Shown here: one piece after another, positions 9,425-17,877 of the stretch | Layout of the letters: the number at the start of each line of letters is the position of its first letter | How positions within the stretch are numbered: position 1 is the stretch's first letter | Assembly: GCF_005217455.1 (NCBI RefSeq) | Contig: NZ_SZPQ01000001.1 | Location: forward strand, 62,001-126,000 | Reading direction: 5' to 3' | Origin: Martelella alba | GTDB lineage: Bacteria; Pseudomonadota; Gammaproteobacteria; Enterobacterales; Enterobacteriaceae | Length of the DNA stretch: 64,000 bases | The notes under the pieces: generated by a model | Databases searched by the model: none | Seen by the model: only the letters and a program-made list of their open reading frames with translations | Told to the model about the DNA's origin: nothing | Translations under genes and position numbers: made by a program

Positions 9425-10205
9425 AACCCCTGCGCCGACGGAGGTGGTGGTGTGCCGGGATGTTGTGAAATCTTATGGGGACACGCCCGTGCTGCGCCAG
9501 GTTTCGCTAACGGTCAAAACCGGCGAGACGCTGGTGATTATCGGTCCGTCAGGTTCGGGGAAAACCACGTTAATCCGTTGTATTAACCATTTGGAAAAAA
9601 TCCAGCAGGGAACTATCCATGTTGGCGGCAGCCTGATCGGCTATCGGTTGAAAAAGGGCAATTTGGTTGAAGACAGCGAAAAAAACATCGCCCGGGTCCG
9701 TCGCAGAATCGGTATGGTGTTTCAACGGTTTAACCTGTTCGCCCATATGACCGTCCTGGAAAATGTCATGGAGGCGCCGCTCAGCGTACTGCACCAGGAC
9801 AAAGCGTCCACTGAGCGCCAGGCGATGGAATTGCTGGCTCGGGTGGGACTCAAAGACAAACTGGCCCACTACCCTTCGCAATTATCGGGCGGACAGCAGC
9901 AGCGCGTGGCCATTGCCCGGGCGCTGGCGATGAATCCGGAAGTTATGTTATTCGACGAGCCCACCAGCGCGCTGGATCCGGAAATGGTGGGGGAAGTGCT
10001 GAGCGTCATGAGGGGGTTATCGGCCCAGGGCATGACCATGATAGTCGTGACCCACGAAATGGAATTCGCCCGGCATGTCGCCGACACGGTGGTATTTATG
10101 GACGGCGGGGAAATCATTGAAAAAGGACCGCCACAGAAAATATTCACCGAGCCGGAAAACCCCCGCACAAAATTATTTTTAAATAAAGTCTTGCATCGAA
10201 TGTAA
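9411..10205 (+). CDS. polar amino acid ABC transporter, ATP-binding protein
   Basis: A 264-residue ABC ATPase of the HisP/GlnQ class. Walker A is GPSGSGKTT (near residues 44-52), the Q-loop is [16 protein letters not shown], the signature is [17 protein letters not shown], Walker B is [13 protein letters not shown], and the switch histidine is in [10 protein letters not shown]. It would energise the permease at the inner face of the cytoplasmic membrane. Its ATG overlaps the permease end, so the genes are translationally coupled. An insert [22 protein letters not shown] between Walker A and the Q-loop is usual for HisP-type proteins. Confidence 0.95.
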   Translation: MNPNETPAPTEVVVCRDVVKSYGDTPVLRQVSLTVKTGETLVIIGPSGSGKTTLIRCINHLEKIQQGTIHVGGSLIGYRLKKGNLVEDSEKNIARVRRRIGMVFQRFNLFAHMTVLENVMEAPLSVLHQDKASTERQAMELLARVGLKDKLAHYPSQLSGGQQQRVAIARALAMNPEVMLFDEPTSALDPEMVGEVLSVMRGLSAQGMTMIVVTHEMEFARHVADTVVFMDGGEIIEKGPPQKIFTEPENPRTKLFLNKVLHRM

Positions 10206-10365
10206 ATAGGGCGTTAGCCCTGAATAATTGAGTTGCTGCGTGGCGGCCACTGAAAAACACATCCGTCGGGGACGAATTATCCCCGCCACCAAAGAGGCAA
10301 CTTGAATTATATCGGGATAAGCCCGTGAATAAGATAGTGTTGTCTTGACAAACGAGGAATGAAAA

Positions 10366-11325
10366 ATGGGACGTTTGATTGATATAAGCTGGCCAAGTCT
10401 TGGCGTCACCGTGGTTGCCGAGCTGAATGACGAGCGTAATCCGGAACTTTGCGAAGAATTCTGGCAGCATCTGCCATTTAAAATATTACAGGCCCATCCT
10501 GTGGTATCGGGAGCGTCGATGTATGCCTGGACGCCCATTGTCAGCAGCGCGCCGGTGCATCACCGGGAAATGATAACCGATTGTCCGGTCGGCCGGCTGC
10601 GTTATTCCCAATCCACCGGCAATAAAATGTCCATCCAATATGGCGTAGGTTTGGAGCCCTTGGCTCAACCGGTTTTGGGACAGGTGTTGCCCGAATATTG
10701 CCATTTATTGCCTGACGTGGGTAAAGCGGTTTGGAATAATCTTTTTTGGCAAAAAGACCTTATCTTCGTTGAAGTCTCGGCTCACGATAAATCGGCCCAT
10801 CCCGGCGTGCCTAAACAGATCGATACCGCTTCAGCCGTGGCGCGGCGGTTTTTGGAGGAAGCCGAGCGCATCCAACTGACCGAGCCGGAGGATTTACGCA
10901 ATATACGTCTGGGACGCATTGAATCCACTGGAACATATGGACAATATTTTACTGCCTGGGATTTTGCTAATGGTATGCTGCGCGATTATATTATGTATAC
11001 GCTGTATCCATTATTAACGCTGAGCAAAATATTGTCGGTGGATGATTTCATCAAAACGCTGAACGAATTCGATGTGCCGTATTCCAGCTACCTCGGTGTA
11101 AGTGGACTCTATCAGATGGAAGAATATGCCGGTTTACTGCGTAACGCTGTCGCCGAAGCGAAAACGCGGAAAGAAATTCAGGAGCTCATGCGTGCCTTTA
11201 TTAAATACGGCAACCGGATGTGCGCCTGGTCTTATCACTATTTCCCGTGGTATTTAGGCATGTTTTTCAATCGGCAATTGGGTGGGCAGGAATTTCCCGG
11301 CCGCTGGAATCCGGAAAAGGTTTAA
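10366..11325 (+). CDS. cucumopine synthase-like protein: cyclophilin-like domain followed by helical bundle
   Basis: A 319-residue cytoplasmic protein. Residues 1-140 form the cyclophilin-like beta domain with NPELCEEFWQHLPF, GASMYAW (49-55) and RLRYSQSTG (77-85). After a linker, residues about 152-305 form the helical bundle with GTYGQYF (189-195), RDYIMYTLYPLL, FDVPYSSYLGVSG and AWSYHYFPWYLG. Length and domain order match my memory of Agrobacterium cucumopine/mikimopine synthases, which join histidine and 2-oxoglutarate by a Pictet-Spengler-type ring closure without a nicotinamide cofactor. The beta domain also resembles DUF3830. It is the permuted sister of 5121-6074. GAGG lies eight bases before the ATG. 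It follows the transporter by 160 bases on the same strand. The exact reaction is unproven. Confidence 0.78.
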   Translation: MGRLIDISWPSLGVTVVAELNDERNPELCEEFWQHLPFKILQAHPVVSGASMYAWTPIVSSAPVHHREMITDCPVGRLRYSQSTGNKMSIQYGVGLEPLAQPVLGQVLPEYCHLLPDVGKAVWNNLFWQKDLIFVEVSAHDKSAHPGVPKQIDTASAVARRFLEEAERIQLTEPEDLRNIRLGRIESTGTYGQYFTAWDFANGMLRDYIMYTLYPLLTLSKILSVDDFIKTLNEFDVPYSSYLGVSGLYQMEEYAGLLRNAVAEAKTRKEIQELMRAFIKYGNRMCAWSYHYFPWYLGMFFNRQLGGQEFPGRWNPEKV

Positions 11326-11413
11326 GGGATTGGATCCGACGGCTCGCAGCGCGGCGGCAGTGAGCGACGCCTTGGTCGGAAACGAAGGTGAACCGCCCAC
11401 GACGGGCCTTTGG

Positions 11414-11434
11414 TGAGAGACCCACTGTCTCTCA
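11414..11434 (+). terminator. hairpin between the synthase-like and dioxygenase genes
   Basis: TGAGAGAC-CCACT-GTCTCTCA is a perfect 8-base-pair stem in the 230-base gap. It is followed by TCAGCC, not by a U-run, so it may act as a processing or weak pausing site, not a classical terminator. Confidence 0.3.
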
Positions 11435-11555
11435 TCAGCCCCAAATCCATTGCCGACGCTGTGATTGGGGTGACGATCGCTGCGATACAGCGGCAATGTG
11501 AAGTAAGAAGGGGTGGGATTGGCGAAAAATCATTGTGTTTATCCATGGAGCTAAC

Positions 11556-12368
11556 ATGTTTGACATATCCCAGCGGGATAAGGACGCTTTTGCGCGCGAC
11601 GGCGCCGTTATCATCCGCGGCGCATTCTCGCGCCAGTGGCTGGACAGCGTCGCGCAAGGTATTGCGGAGAATGTCTCGCAGCCCAGCGATCACGGACGGT
11701 ATACCGATCCCGAAACTAACCTGTTTTTTCAAGACAGCGATAACTGGCGCAGGATTGCCGCGTTTCGCCAATTCGTTTTCGATTCGCCGGCGAAATACAT
11801 CGCCGCCGCGCTGATGGGGGCGCATACACTTAATTTCCTGCACGATCACGTCCTGTATAAATTACCCGGCGCCACGCAACGTACGCTCTGGCATCAGGAT
11901 CAACCTTACAGCCCGGTGGAAGGGAACGATTATTGCACGATATGGTTGCCCGTGGACCCGGTGGACCAGCAAACCGCTTTGGAATTTATCGCTGGGTCCC
12001 ATCGCTGGGGCAAATGGTTTCGTCCGCAAGCTTTCGCTACCGGTCAACTGCGCGACGGCGATGATGAGCAATGGGCGATTCCGCCCGATATCGAGGCGGC
12101 CCGCGCCGATTACCCCATTATCAGTTGGCCGCTTGAACCTGGCGATTGCCTGGTATTTCATGGTTTGACACTGCATGGCGCCGCCGGTAATCCCTCCGCG
12201 CGGCCACGTCGGGTGCTTTCCACCCGGTGGACCGGCGATGACGCCGTATTTCGCCGGCGTAGCGGGAAGATGTCGCCGCCGGAACCGGCGCATAACGCCC
12301 CGGAAGACGGCGGCGTGTTGGATTGCCCCGCATTTCCGGTGGTCTGGCGGATGCCCTGTGCTGAATAA
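11556..12368 (+). CDS. phytanoyl-CoA dioxygenase (PhyH)-family Fe(II)/2-oxoglutarate oxygenase
   Basis: A 270-residue non-haem iron oxygenase. Iron ligands are the HxD pair in LWHQDQPYS (H113, D115) and a distal histidine in FHGLTLHGAAGNPS (most likely H207). An arginine just after (PRRVLSTRW) would hold 2-oxoglutarate. The core LNFLHDHVLYKLPGA and ALEFIAGSHRWGKW is typical of the PhyH family, which hydroxylates small molecules. I chose the ATG at 11556 with GGAG six bases upstream; the frame opens at a GTG at 11535. It lies last in the accessory cluster and uses the same 2-oxoglutarate that cucumopine-type enzymes condense. It may therefore modify the compound made or imported by its neighbours (inference). 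Confidence 0.85.
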   Translation: MFDISQRDKDAFARDGAVIIRGAFSRQWLDSVAQGIAENVSQPSDHGRYTDPETNLFFQDSDNWRRIAAFRQFVFDSPAKYIAAALMGAHTLNFLHDHVLYKLPGATQRTLWHQDQPYSPVEGNDYCTIWLPVDPVDQQTALEFIAGSHRWGKWFRPQAFATGQLRDGDDEQWAIPPDIEAARADYPIISWPLEPGDCLVFHGLTLHGAAGNPSARPRRVLSTRWTGDDAVFRRRSGKMSPPEPAHNAPEDGGVLDCPAFPVVWRMPCAE

Positions 12369-12829
12369 TCCCCAGCCGCATGAATCATACTGCGACCGGG
12401 GTGAGCGGGCGTAGCCAACAAGGGCGCATCGTAAAGGATAACGAGTATGAACGGACTACTCGCGAAGGGGGGTATCTATCGCCATTCAATGGCCCTTTTT
12501 GCGATTTACCCTGGCTGGGCGGTGGATTTTTTCTCCCGGCCCGGCGTTAGTAAATACCAGAGACGCTTATATGATGACGGGGTAAATCGCTGTCTCATGG
12601 CCTCATGGCGGCGACTTCTGCCTATCTGGCCTGCCCGTGGCCCCCGAGGGTGGGATAAGGCACGGCTCCCTGGAAGGCTGAAAAAAAAACCGCCTAAATT
12701 CAATGAAGTAAAATGCCAGGATTTGCCGTCAATTAACCTGGGTATTGAGAAATATCTGATTGATAATTGCAGCGAAATTTGAAAACTGTCAACGACCGAT
12801 GTCGCTCGGATAATTTTTTTTGAACAGAG

Positions 12830-12838
12830 TTATCCACA
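12830..12838 (+). promoter_or_regulatory. DnaA box
   Basis: TTATCCACA, the perfect high-affinity DnaA box, is followed by G as in the second copy. It lies in the AT-rich stretch just downstream of the queG gene. Confidence 0.65.
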
Positions 12839-12989
12839 GTGCTTGGCGGCAATAACCTGTTTTCCGAATTTGCGTGCCATAGGTTGAAACATTTTATCTT
12901 TATGATAAACCGCGTTTTTTATATCGCAAAAACATGATTGTCACATCTTGTCTTTTTTGTTTCAATTGATTGTCAAAGGATTTTTTATT

Positions 12990-12998
12990 TTATCCACA
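12990..12998 (+). promoter_or_regulatory. DnaA box
   Basis: A second perfect TTATCCACA in the same orientation, 160 bases from the first and about 45 bases past the queG stop codon. Together they resemble the E. coli datA locus, which is also beside queG. Confidence 0.65.
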
Positions 12999-13041
12999 GG
13001 CTTTGCGAGTTGACCTTTTCTTCGCCGTTATCGGTCGTTTT

Positions 13042-14181
13042 TCACGCGTCCCGGGGCAACCCTTTTTCAATGGATCTTATCAATCGCTTATGACCGGCCG
13101 GCTGGACCTCAACGCCTGATGCGCCGCGGCGTTGCCTTTGCTGGCATAAGGCCCAGACAATGTGCTCGTCCACCATAGGGTCGCCGCCCAGCCGGTTTTG
13201 CAAAGCCAGGACAATGTGATCTTCATAAGGCGCATTACCCAGCGCGACCGCGATATTGCGCAACCAGCGGCGATGGCCGATGCGCCTGATGGGCGAACCC
13301 TCGGTCGTTCGCAGGAAGGTCGCTTCGTCCCACGCGAACAATTCGAGCAGTCGGGATGACTGCAAGACGACGCGCGGGCTGAAATCCTTTTCGGCGGTAA
13401 GAGGAGCGAAACGGTTCCAGGGGCAAATCAGCTGGCAGTCGTCGCAGCCGTAAATCCGGTTGCCCATCAGGGGGCGCAAGGCCTCAGGAATACTGCCGTC
13501 CAGTTCGATGGTCAGATAAGAGATGCAACGGCGCGCGTCGACGGTATAGGGCGCGACAATGGCGCCCGTGGGACAGGCGGTCAGGCAGGCGACGCAACGC
13601 CCGCACCCTTCGGCCGCCGGGGCGTCCGTCGGTAGGGGAATATCAATCAGCAGTTCGCCGAGAAAGAACCAGGAGCCGGCTTCGCGATTGAGCAAAAGTG
13701 AGTGTTTACCTACCCAGCCTAGCCCCGCTTTGGCCGCCAGCGGGCGTTCAAGGATCGGCGCGGAGTCGACAAACGGCCGGAAATTCACCTCGGCGCACCA
13801 TTCGCGTATCCGGTCGCCCAACTGTTGCAGGCGGTGGCGTAATACCTTGTGATAGTCGCGTCCCAGCGCATAGCGACTAACATATCCCAGACGGGGATTT
13901 TTCAAGGTGCGGGCGAACGCCGCGTCGGCGGGCAGATAATTCATCCCGGCGCTGATGACGCGCAACGTGCCGGGCAGCAGTTCCGCGGGGCGCGCGCGCA
14001 ACATGCCGTGACGGGCCATCCAGGCCATATCGCCGTGGTATTGTTTGTCCAGCCAGGCTTGCAGTTCGGGCTCATGAGCGGCAAGATCGGTGTCGCAGAT
14101 ACCGATGTGTTGAAAACCCAATGCCAGTCCCCAATGCTTTATGAGCCGGGCTAATTCCATTAAATCGAAAGGGTATGACAT
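13042..14181 (-). CDS. queG: epoxyqueuosine reductase
   Basis: Reduces epoxyqueuosine to queuosine in tRNA, the last step of queuosine synthesis, using cobalamin and two [4Fe-4S] clusters. From the ATG at 14181 the protein is 379 residues, the E. coli length, beginning MSYPFDLMELARLIKHWG. The cluster motifs CGRCVACLTACPTG and CDDCQLICPWN lie near residues 190-250, and HEAT-like helices follow. An earlier TTG at 14196 is in frame but unlikely. The ATG overlaps that of nnr on the other strand (shared CATG), the divergent arrangement also found in E. coli. Confidence 0.97.
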   Translation of the reverse strand: MSYPFDLMELARLIKHWGLALGFQHIGICDTDLAAHEPELQAWLDKQYHGDMAWMARHGMLRARPAELLPGTLRVISAGMNYLPADAAFARTLKNPRLGYVSRYALGRDYHKVLRHRLQQLGDRIREWCAEVNFRPFVDSAPILERPLAAKAGLGWVGKHSLLLNREAGSWFFLGELLIDIPLPTDAPAAEGCGRCVACLTACPTGAIVAPYTVDARRCISYLTIELDGSIPEALRPLMGNRIYGCDDCQLICPWNRFAPLTAEKDFSPRVVLQSSRLLELFAWDEATFLRTTEGSPIRRIGHRRWLRNIAVALGNAPYEDHIVLALQNRLGGDPMVDEHIVWALCQQRQRRGASGVEVQPAGHKRLIRSIEKGLPRDA

Positions 14182-15694
14182 GGCGGACCGTATCAATAAA
14201 ACAAACCAATCCAGTTTACCATATTCCGTTTATTCGTCCCAATGGCTAAGGACATGGGAACAGGAAGCCGCCGGTTTGGCGGGCCTGTCGTTATATCAGC
14301 TTATGCAGCGGGCCGGCGCCGCCGCTTTCCATCTGACGCGCTGGCATTATCCCTCCGCCCGGCATTTCCTGGTTTTGGTCGGGCATGGCAACAATGGCGG
14401 CGACGGCTATGTATTCGCCCGGCTGGCCCGTGAACGCGGCCAACAGGTCACGCTGGTGGAATGCCCAGGGCGCCACCCGTTGCCGGATCAGGCCGGGCAG
14501 GCCAGGCAGGCGTGGCTGGACGCCGGTGGCAGGTCCACCAGCGCGGACCAGCCATGGCCGGAGGACGCGGATGTCATCGTGGACGGCCTGCTCGGCAGCG
14601 GCCTGCAACACGCGCCGCGCGAGCCCTATCGCGGCCTTATCGAGCAGGCCAACGCCCACGGCGCGCCAATCGTGGCTTTGGATATTCCCTCAGGACTGAA
14701 CGCTGAGACCGGCGCGGCGGCCGGCGCGGTGATCAAGGCGGCGCATACCGTGACTTTTATTGCCCTGAAACCCGGCCTGCTCACCGGCAAAGCGCGCAGC
14801 GCCGTCGGGCGCCTGCATTATGACGACCTGGGACTGGGTACCTGGCTGGCAAGCCAAACCCCGCGGTTTACCCGTCTTACCGCCCATCAACTGCCCCATT
14901 GGCTGCGACCGCGCGATCCCTGCGTCCATAAAGGCGATAACGGGCGTTTGCTGATCATTGGCGGCGACAGGGGGCTGGCGGGCGCCATTCGCATGACCGG
15001 CGAGGCGGCATTGCGCGTCGGCGCCGGATTGGTGCGAGTGCTTACTCGCGAAGAAAATCAGGGCGCACTGCTCACCGCCCGCCCGGAATTAATGGTGGAC
15101 ACACTCACCGACGCTTCGCTGCGTCAGGGTATGGAATGGGCCGATGTGATTGTGATAGGCCCGGGGCTGGGACAGGAAGAATGGGGAAAAAATGCGCTGC
15201 GGCTGGTGGAAAATTCGGATAAACCCATGTTATGGGATGCCGATGCGCTGAACTTGCTGGCTTTACGTCCGCAGAAACGTCACAATCGTATCATTACGCC
15301 GCATCCCGGCGAGGCCGCCCGGTTACTGCGCGGCGACGTCGGCACGGTGGAGCACGATCGTTTCCAGGCCGCGGCGGAGCTGGTCGCCAGGTATGGCGGG
15401 GTGACGGTGCTGAAGGGGGCCGGCACCCTGATTGCCGGCGAGGACGGGCGGACCGCCATCGCCGACGTGGGCAATGCCGGTATGGCCTCGGGCGGCATGG
15501 GTGATCTGCTGTCCGGCATCATTGGCGGTTTGCTGGCGCAGAAGCTGCCGTTATATGATGCGGCTTGCGCCGGCTGCGTCATTCACGGCGCCGCCGCCGA
15601 CCGGCTGGCGAGGGAAAAAGGCACCCGGGGCATGCTGGCCACGGATTTGTTGCCCGTTTTATACCGATTTGTCAACCCTGAGCGTATCGCATAG
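14180..15694 (+). CDS. nnr: bifunctional NAD(P)H-hydrate epimerase / ADP-dependent NAD(P)H-hydrate dehydratase
   Basis: Repairs hydrated NADH and NADPH. The N-terminal half is the epimerase (YjeF_N) with VLVGHGNNGGDGYVFARLA. The C-terminal half is the ribokinase-like dehydratase (carbohydrate kinase fold) with HKGDNGRLLIIGGD and the ADP-site motif NAGMASGGMGDLLSG. It has 504 residues from the ATG at 14180, which has AAAGGG six bases upstream; the frame stays open to 14141. It starts the cluster nnr-tsaE-amiB-mutL-miaA-hfq, with tsaE nine bases downstream. Confidence 0.96.
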   Translation: MADRINKTNQSSLPYSVYSSQWLRTWEQEAAGLAGLSLYQLMQRAGAAAFHLTRWHYPSARHFLVLVGHGNNGGDGYVFARLARERGQQVTLVECPGRHPLPDQAGQARQAWLDAGGRSTSADQPWPEDADVIVDGLLGSGLQHAPREPYRGLIEQANAHGAPIVALDIPSGLNAETGAAAGAVIKAAHTVTFIALKPGLLTGKARSAVGRLHYDDLGLGTWLASQTPRFTRLTAHQLPHWLRPRDPCVHKGDNGRLLIIGGDRGLAGAIRMTGEAALRVGAGLVRVLTREENQGALLTARPELMVDTLTDASLRQGMEWADVIVIGPGLGQEEWGKNALRLVENSDKPMLWDADALNLLALRPQKRHNRIITPHPGEAARLLRGDVGTVEHDRFQAAAELVARYGGVTVLKGAGTLIAGEDGRTAIADVGNAGMASGGMGDLLSGIIGGLLAQKLPLYDAACAGCVIHGAAADRLAREKGTRGMLATDLLPVLYRFVNPERIA

Positions 15695-15703
15695 AAATCA
15701 GAC

Positions 15704-16183
15704 ATGGAAAAATGTGTTATTCCTTTACCGGACGAAGCGGCAACCATCGCCTTAGGCGCGGCCTTGGCCGCCGCCTGCCCGCCGGCCTGCGTGATCTTCC
15801 TTTATGGCGATTTGGGGGCCGGGAAAACCACGTTTTGTCGGGGATTCCTGCAAGCGCTGGGTTACCGCGGCAATGTCAAAAGCCCCACTTACACGCTGGT
15901 CGAGCCCTATGAGCTTGAGAATCGCACGGTTTACCATTTTGATCTTTATCGGCTGGTGGACGCGGAAGAGCTGGAATTCATGGGTGTGAGGGACTATTTC
16001 GATCAACAGGCGATTTGCCTGGTGGAATGGCCGCAAAAGGGGGAGGGAATATTGCCCCGCGCCGATATCGTCCTGACGCTGAACTATGCCGATGCCGGTC
16101 GTCTCGCCGCGGTGGAGTCCCTGTCCGGCCGGGCGCGGGCGATTGTGGGCGGGCTGGCGGCGCGGCGGGATTGTCCCAAATGA
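15704..16183 (+). CDS. tsaE: tRNA threonylcarbamoyladenosine biosynthesis ATPase TsaE
   Basis: A 159-residue P-loop protein that works with TsaB and TsaD to make N6-threonylcarbamoyladenosine at position 37 of ANN-reading tRNAs. Walker A is [20 protein letters not shown] (near residues 35-54), then [11 protein letters not shown] and HFDLYRL, and the ending motif [16 protein letters not shown]. It overlaps amiB by four bases (ATGA), so the two are translationally coupled. Confidence 0.96.
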   Translation: MEKCVIPLPDEAATIALGAALAAACPPACVIFLYGDLGAGKTTFCRGFLQALGYRGNVKSPTYTLVEPYELENRTVYHFDLYRLVDAEELEFMGVRDYFDQQAICLVEWPQKGEGILPRADIVLTLNYADAGRLAAVESLSGRARAIVGGLAARRDCPK

Positions 16184-17856
16184 TAAACCGCTTACGAACC
16201 CTTCTGGCAATGTTCTGTTTGTGTCTGGCAGGCCATGTCCTGGCGGCCAATCTCTCCGATCTTAACGTCAGCAATGGCGCCGAACGGTCCGTCGTGACGC
16301 TGGGATTCGGCGGGAAACCGGATTACGCTTTTTTCAGCCTGCATAATCCCGAGCGGGTAGTGGTGGATATCCGCAAAAGCGCGGCGGTGCAAGGATTACC
16401 GTTGGAATTCAACGGCCAGAATATCATCCGGCGCATTCGCACCAGCCGCCCCGTCGATGCCCAAAGTCTCCGGCTGGTGCTCGACCTGACCCGTAAGGCG
16501 CGGGCCAATGCGGCCGTGAGTGCCGCCAACGGACGGCAAAACGTCGTGATAACCCTGGTGAGTCAGGCGCCGCCGCGGCAGTCCGCCGCGCCGGAAACCG
16601 CGGCGAACACCGCCCGCCCGCGCCCGACTGCCGCCAATCCGTTCGGCAAGTCCGAGGCGGCGAACAATCCCCTTATCAGCCGCGACACCCGCCCGGCGCG
16701 GGGCGTCTCGACGCGGGGCGAACCCGTGGTGGTCGCTATCGATGCCGGCCACGGCGGCCAGGATCCGGGGGCCATCGGCCAACACGGCTTGATGGAAAAA
16801 AATGTCACCATCGCCATCGCGCGTAAACTGAAGGCGCTGCTGGATCAAGACCCGATGTTCCGGCCGGCGCTGACCCGCACCGGGGATTATTTCATTTCGG
16901 TCATGGGCCGCTCGGAAGTGGCGCGCAAACAGGGCGCCAATCTGCTGGTCTCCATTCACGCCGATGCGGCGCCCAACCGCAGCGCCACCGGCGCCTCGGT
17001 GTGGGTACTTTCCAATCGCCGCGCCAACAGCGAGATGGCCAATTGGCTGGAACAGCATGAGAAACAATCGGAACTGCTGGGCGGCGCGGGGGATTTGCTG
17101 GCCAACAGCCAGGCCGATCCCTACCTGAGCAAGGCCGTGCTGGACTTGCAGTTCGGCCATTCCCAGCGGGTGGGTTACGATGTCGCGACCCGGGTCCTGC
17201 ATCAGTTGCGCATTATCGGCGATTTGCACAAAACGCGACCGCAATACGCCAGCCTGGGCGTGTTGCGCTCGCCGGACATTCCTTCTTTGCTGGTGGAAAC
17301 CGGTTTTATCAGCAACGCACGGGAAGAACGGCTACTGGGCAGCGACGCTTATCAGGATCAGATCGCCAAGGCCATTTACCGGGGATTGCGCGCGTATTTT
17401 CTGTCCCATCCGTTGCAAAACGGCCCGAAGTTGGAAAATCGTCCGCGACAAGGCATCGCCTCGGCGGCGGACGCCGGCGCCAGCGGCGCCCAGGCCGTAT
17501 CCCAGTCCACCGCGGCGGTGGTGCAACCGGCCGCCGCCGGCCGACATGTCGTACAGCGCGGTGAAACCCTGTCCGGCATCGCCAGCCAGTATGGCGTGAG
17601 CATGGCGGATTTGCGCGAACTCAACCATCTGAAAAAAGATGGCGTGTGGGTGGGCCAGCGGTTGAGAATTCCGTCCGGCGCGGTGGCGCAGCAAACCCAG
17701 TCGCTGCGCGCGCGAAAACACAAAGTCGTGGTCGGCGACTCGTTGTACGGCATCGCCGCCAAATATGGCGTGAAAAGTGATAGCATAAAACGGATAAATC
17801 ATCTGAAATCCGATAATGTCATGTTGGGCCAGATTCTCATTATTCCGCCCGCTTAA
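16180..17856 (+). CDS. amiB: N-acetylmuramoyl-L-alanine amidase AmiB with two LysM repeats
   Basis: A periplasmic zinc amidase that splits septal peptidoglycan, activated by EnvC. It has 558 residues: a signal peptide ending HVLAA, an AMIN domain (about 25-130) and an Ala/Pro-rich linker. The Amidase_3 domain (about 180-415) carries zinc and catalytic residues in [20 protein letters not shown] and [10 protein letters not shown]. At the C-terminus are two LysM repeats ([13 protein letters not shown] near 455 and [13 protein letters not shown] near 515). E. coli AmiB is about 445 residues with one LysM, so this one is longer. The ATG lies within the end of tsaE. Confidence 0.95.
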   Translation: MINRLRTLLAMFCLCLAGHVLAANLSDLNVSNGAERSVVTLGFGGKPDYAFFSLHNPERVVVDIRKSAAVQGLPLEFNGQNIIRRIRTSRPVDAQSLRLVLDLTRKARANAAVSAANGRQNVVITLVSQAPPRQSAAPETAANTARPRPTAANPFGKSEAANNPLISRDTRPARGVSTRGEPVVVAIDAGHGGQDPGAIGQHGLMEKNVTIAIARKLKALLDQDPMFRPALTRTGDYFISVMGRSEVARKQGANLLVSIHADAAPNRSATGASVWVLSNRRANSEMANWLEQHEKQSELLGGAGDLLANSQADPYLSKAVLDLQFGHSQRVGYDVATRVLHQLRIIGDLHKTRPQYASLGVLRSPDIPSLLVETGFISNAREERLLGSDAYQDQIAKAIYRGLRAYFLSHPLQNGPKLENRPRQGIASAADAGASGAQAVSQSTAAVVQPAAAGRHVVQRGETLSGIASQYGVSMADLRELNHLKKDGVWVGQRLRIPSGAVAQQTQSLRARKHKVVVGDSLYGIAAKYGVKSDSIKRINHLKSDNVMLGQILIIPPA

Positions 17857-17877
17857 TTCCAGAGGATAGTCGCCGCC

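Larger units (their letters stand above)
12369..13041. other. AT-rich intergenic region before queG with DnaA boxes
   Basis: Nearly 700 bases without a supported gene. A 111-codon plus-strand frame from 12447 has an AAGGA before its ATG but no recognisable protein pattern. From 12780 onward the base composition turns AT-rich and two perfect DnaA boxes appear. E. coli has the glyVXY tRNAs near here. I looked for tRNA-Gly sequence and found none. Confidence 0.5.

Noticed and set aside
12447-12782. 111-codon plus-strand frame with AAGGA upstream
   Set aside because: The reading shows no domain, no periodicity and erratic codon use. It ends in AT-rich non-coding sequence.
12369-13041. tRNA-Gly attachment site as the island boundary
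   Set aside because: No tRNA or tRNA 3' fragment, direct repeat or integrase could be seen in the gap or elsewhere in the accessory region.
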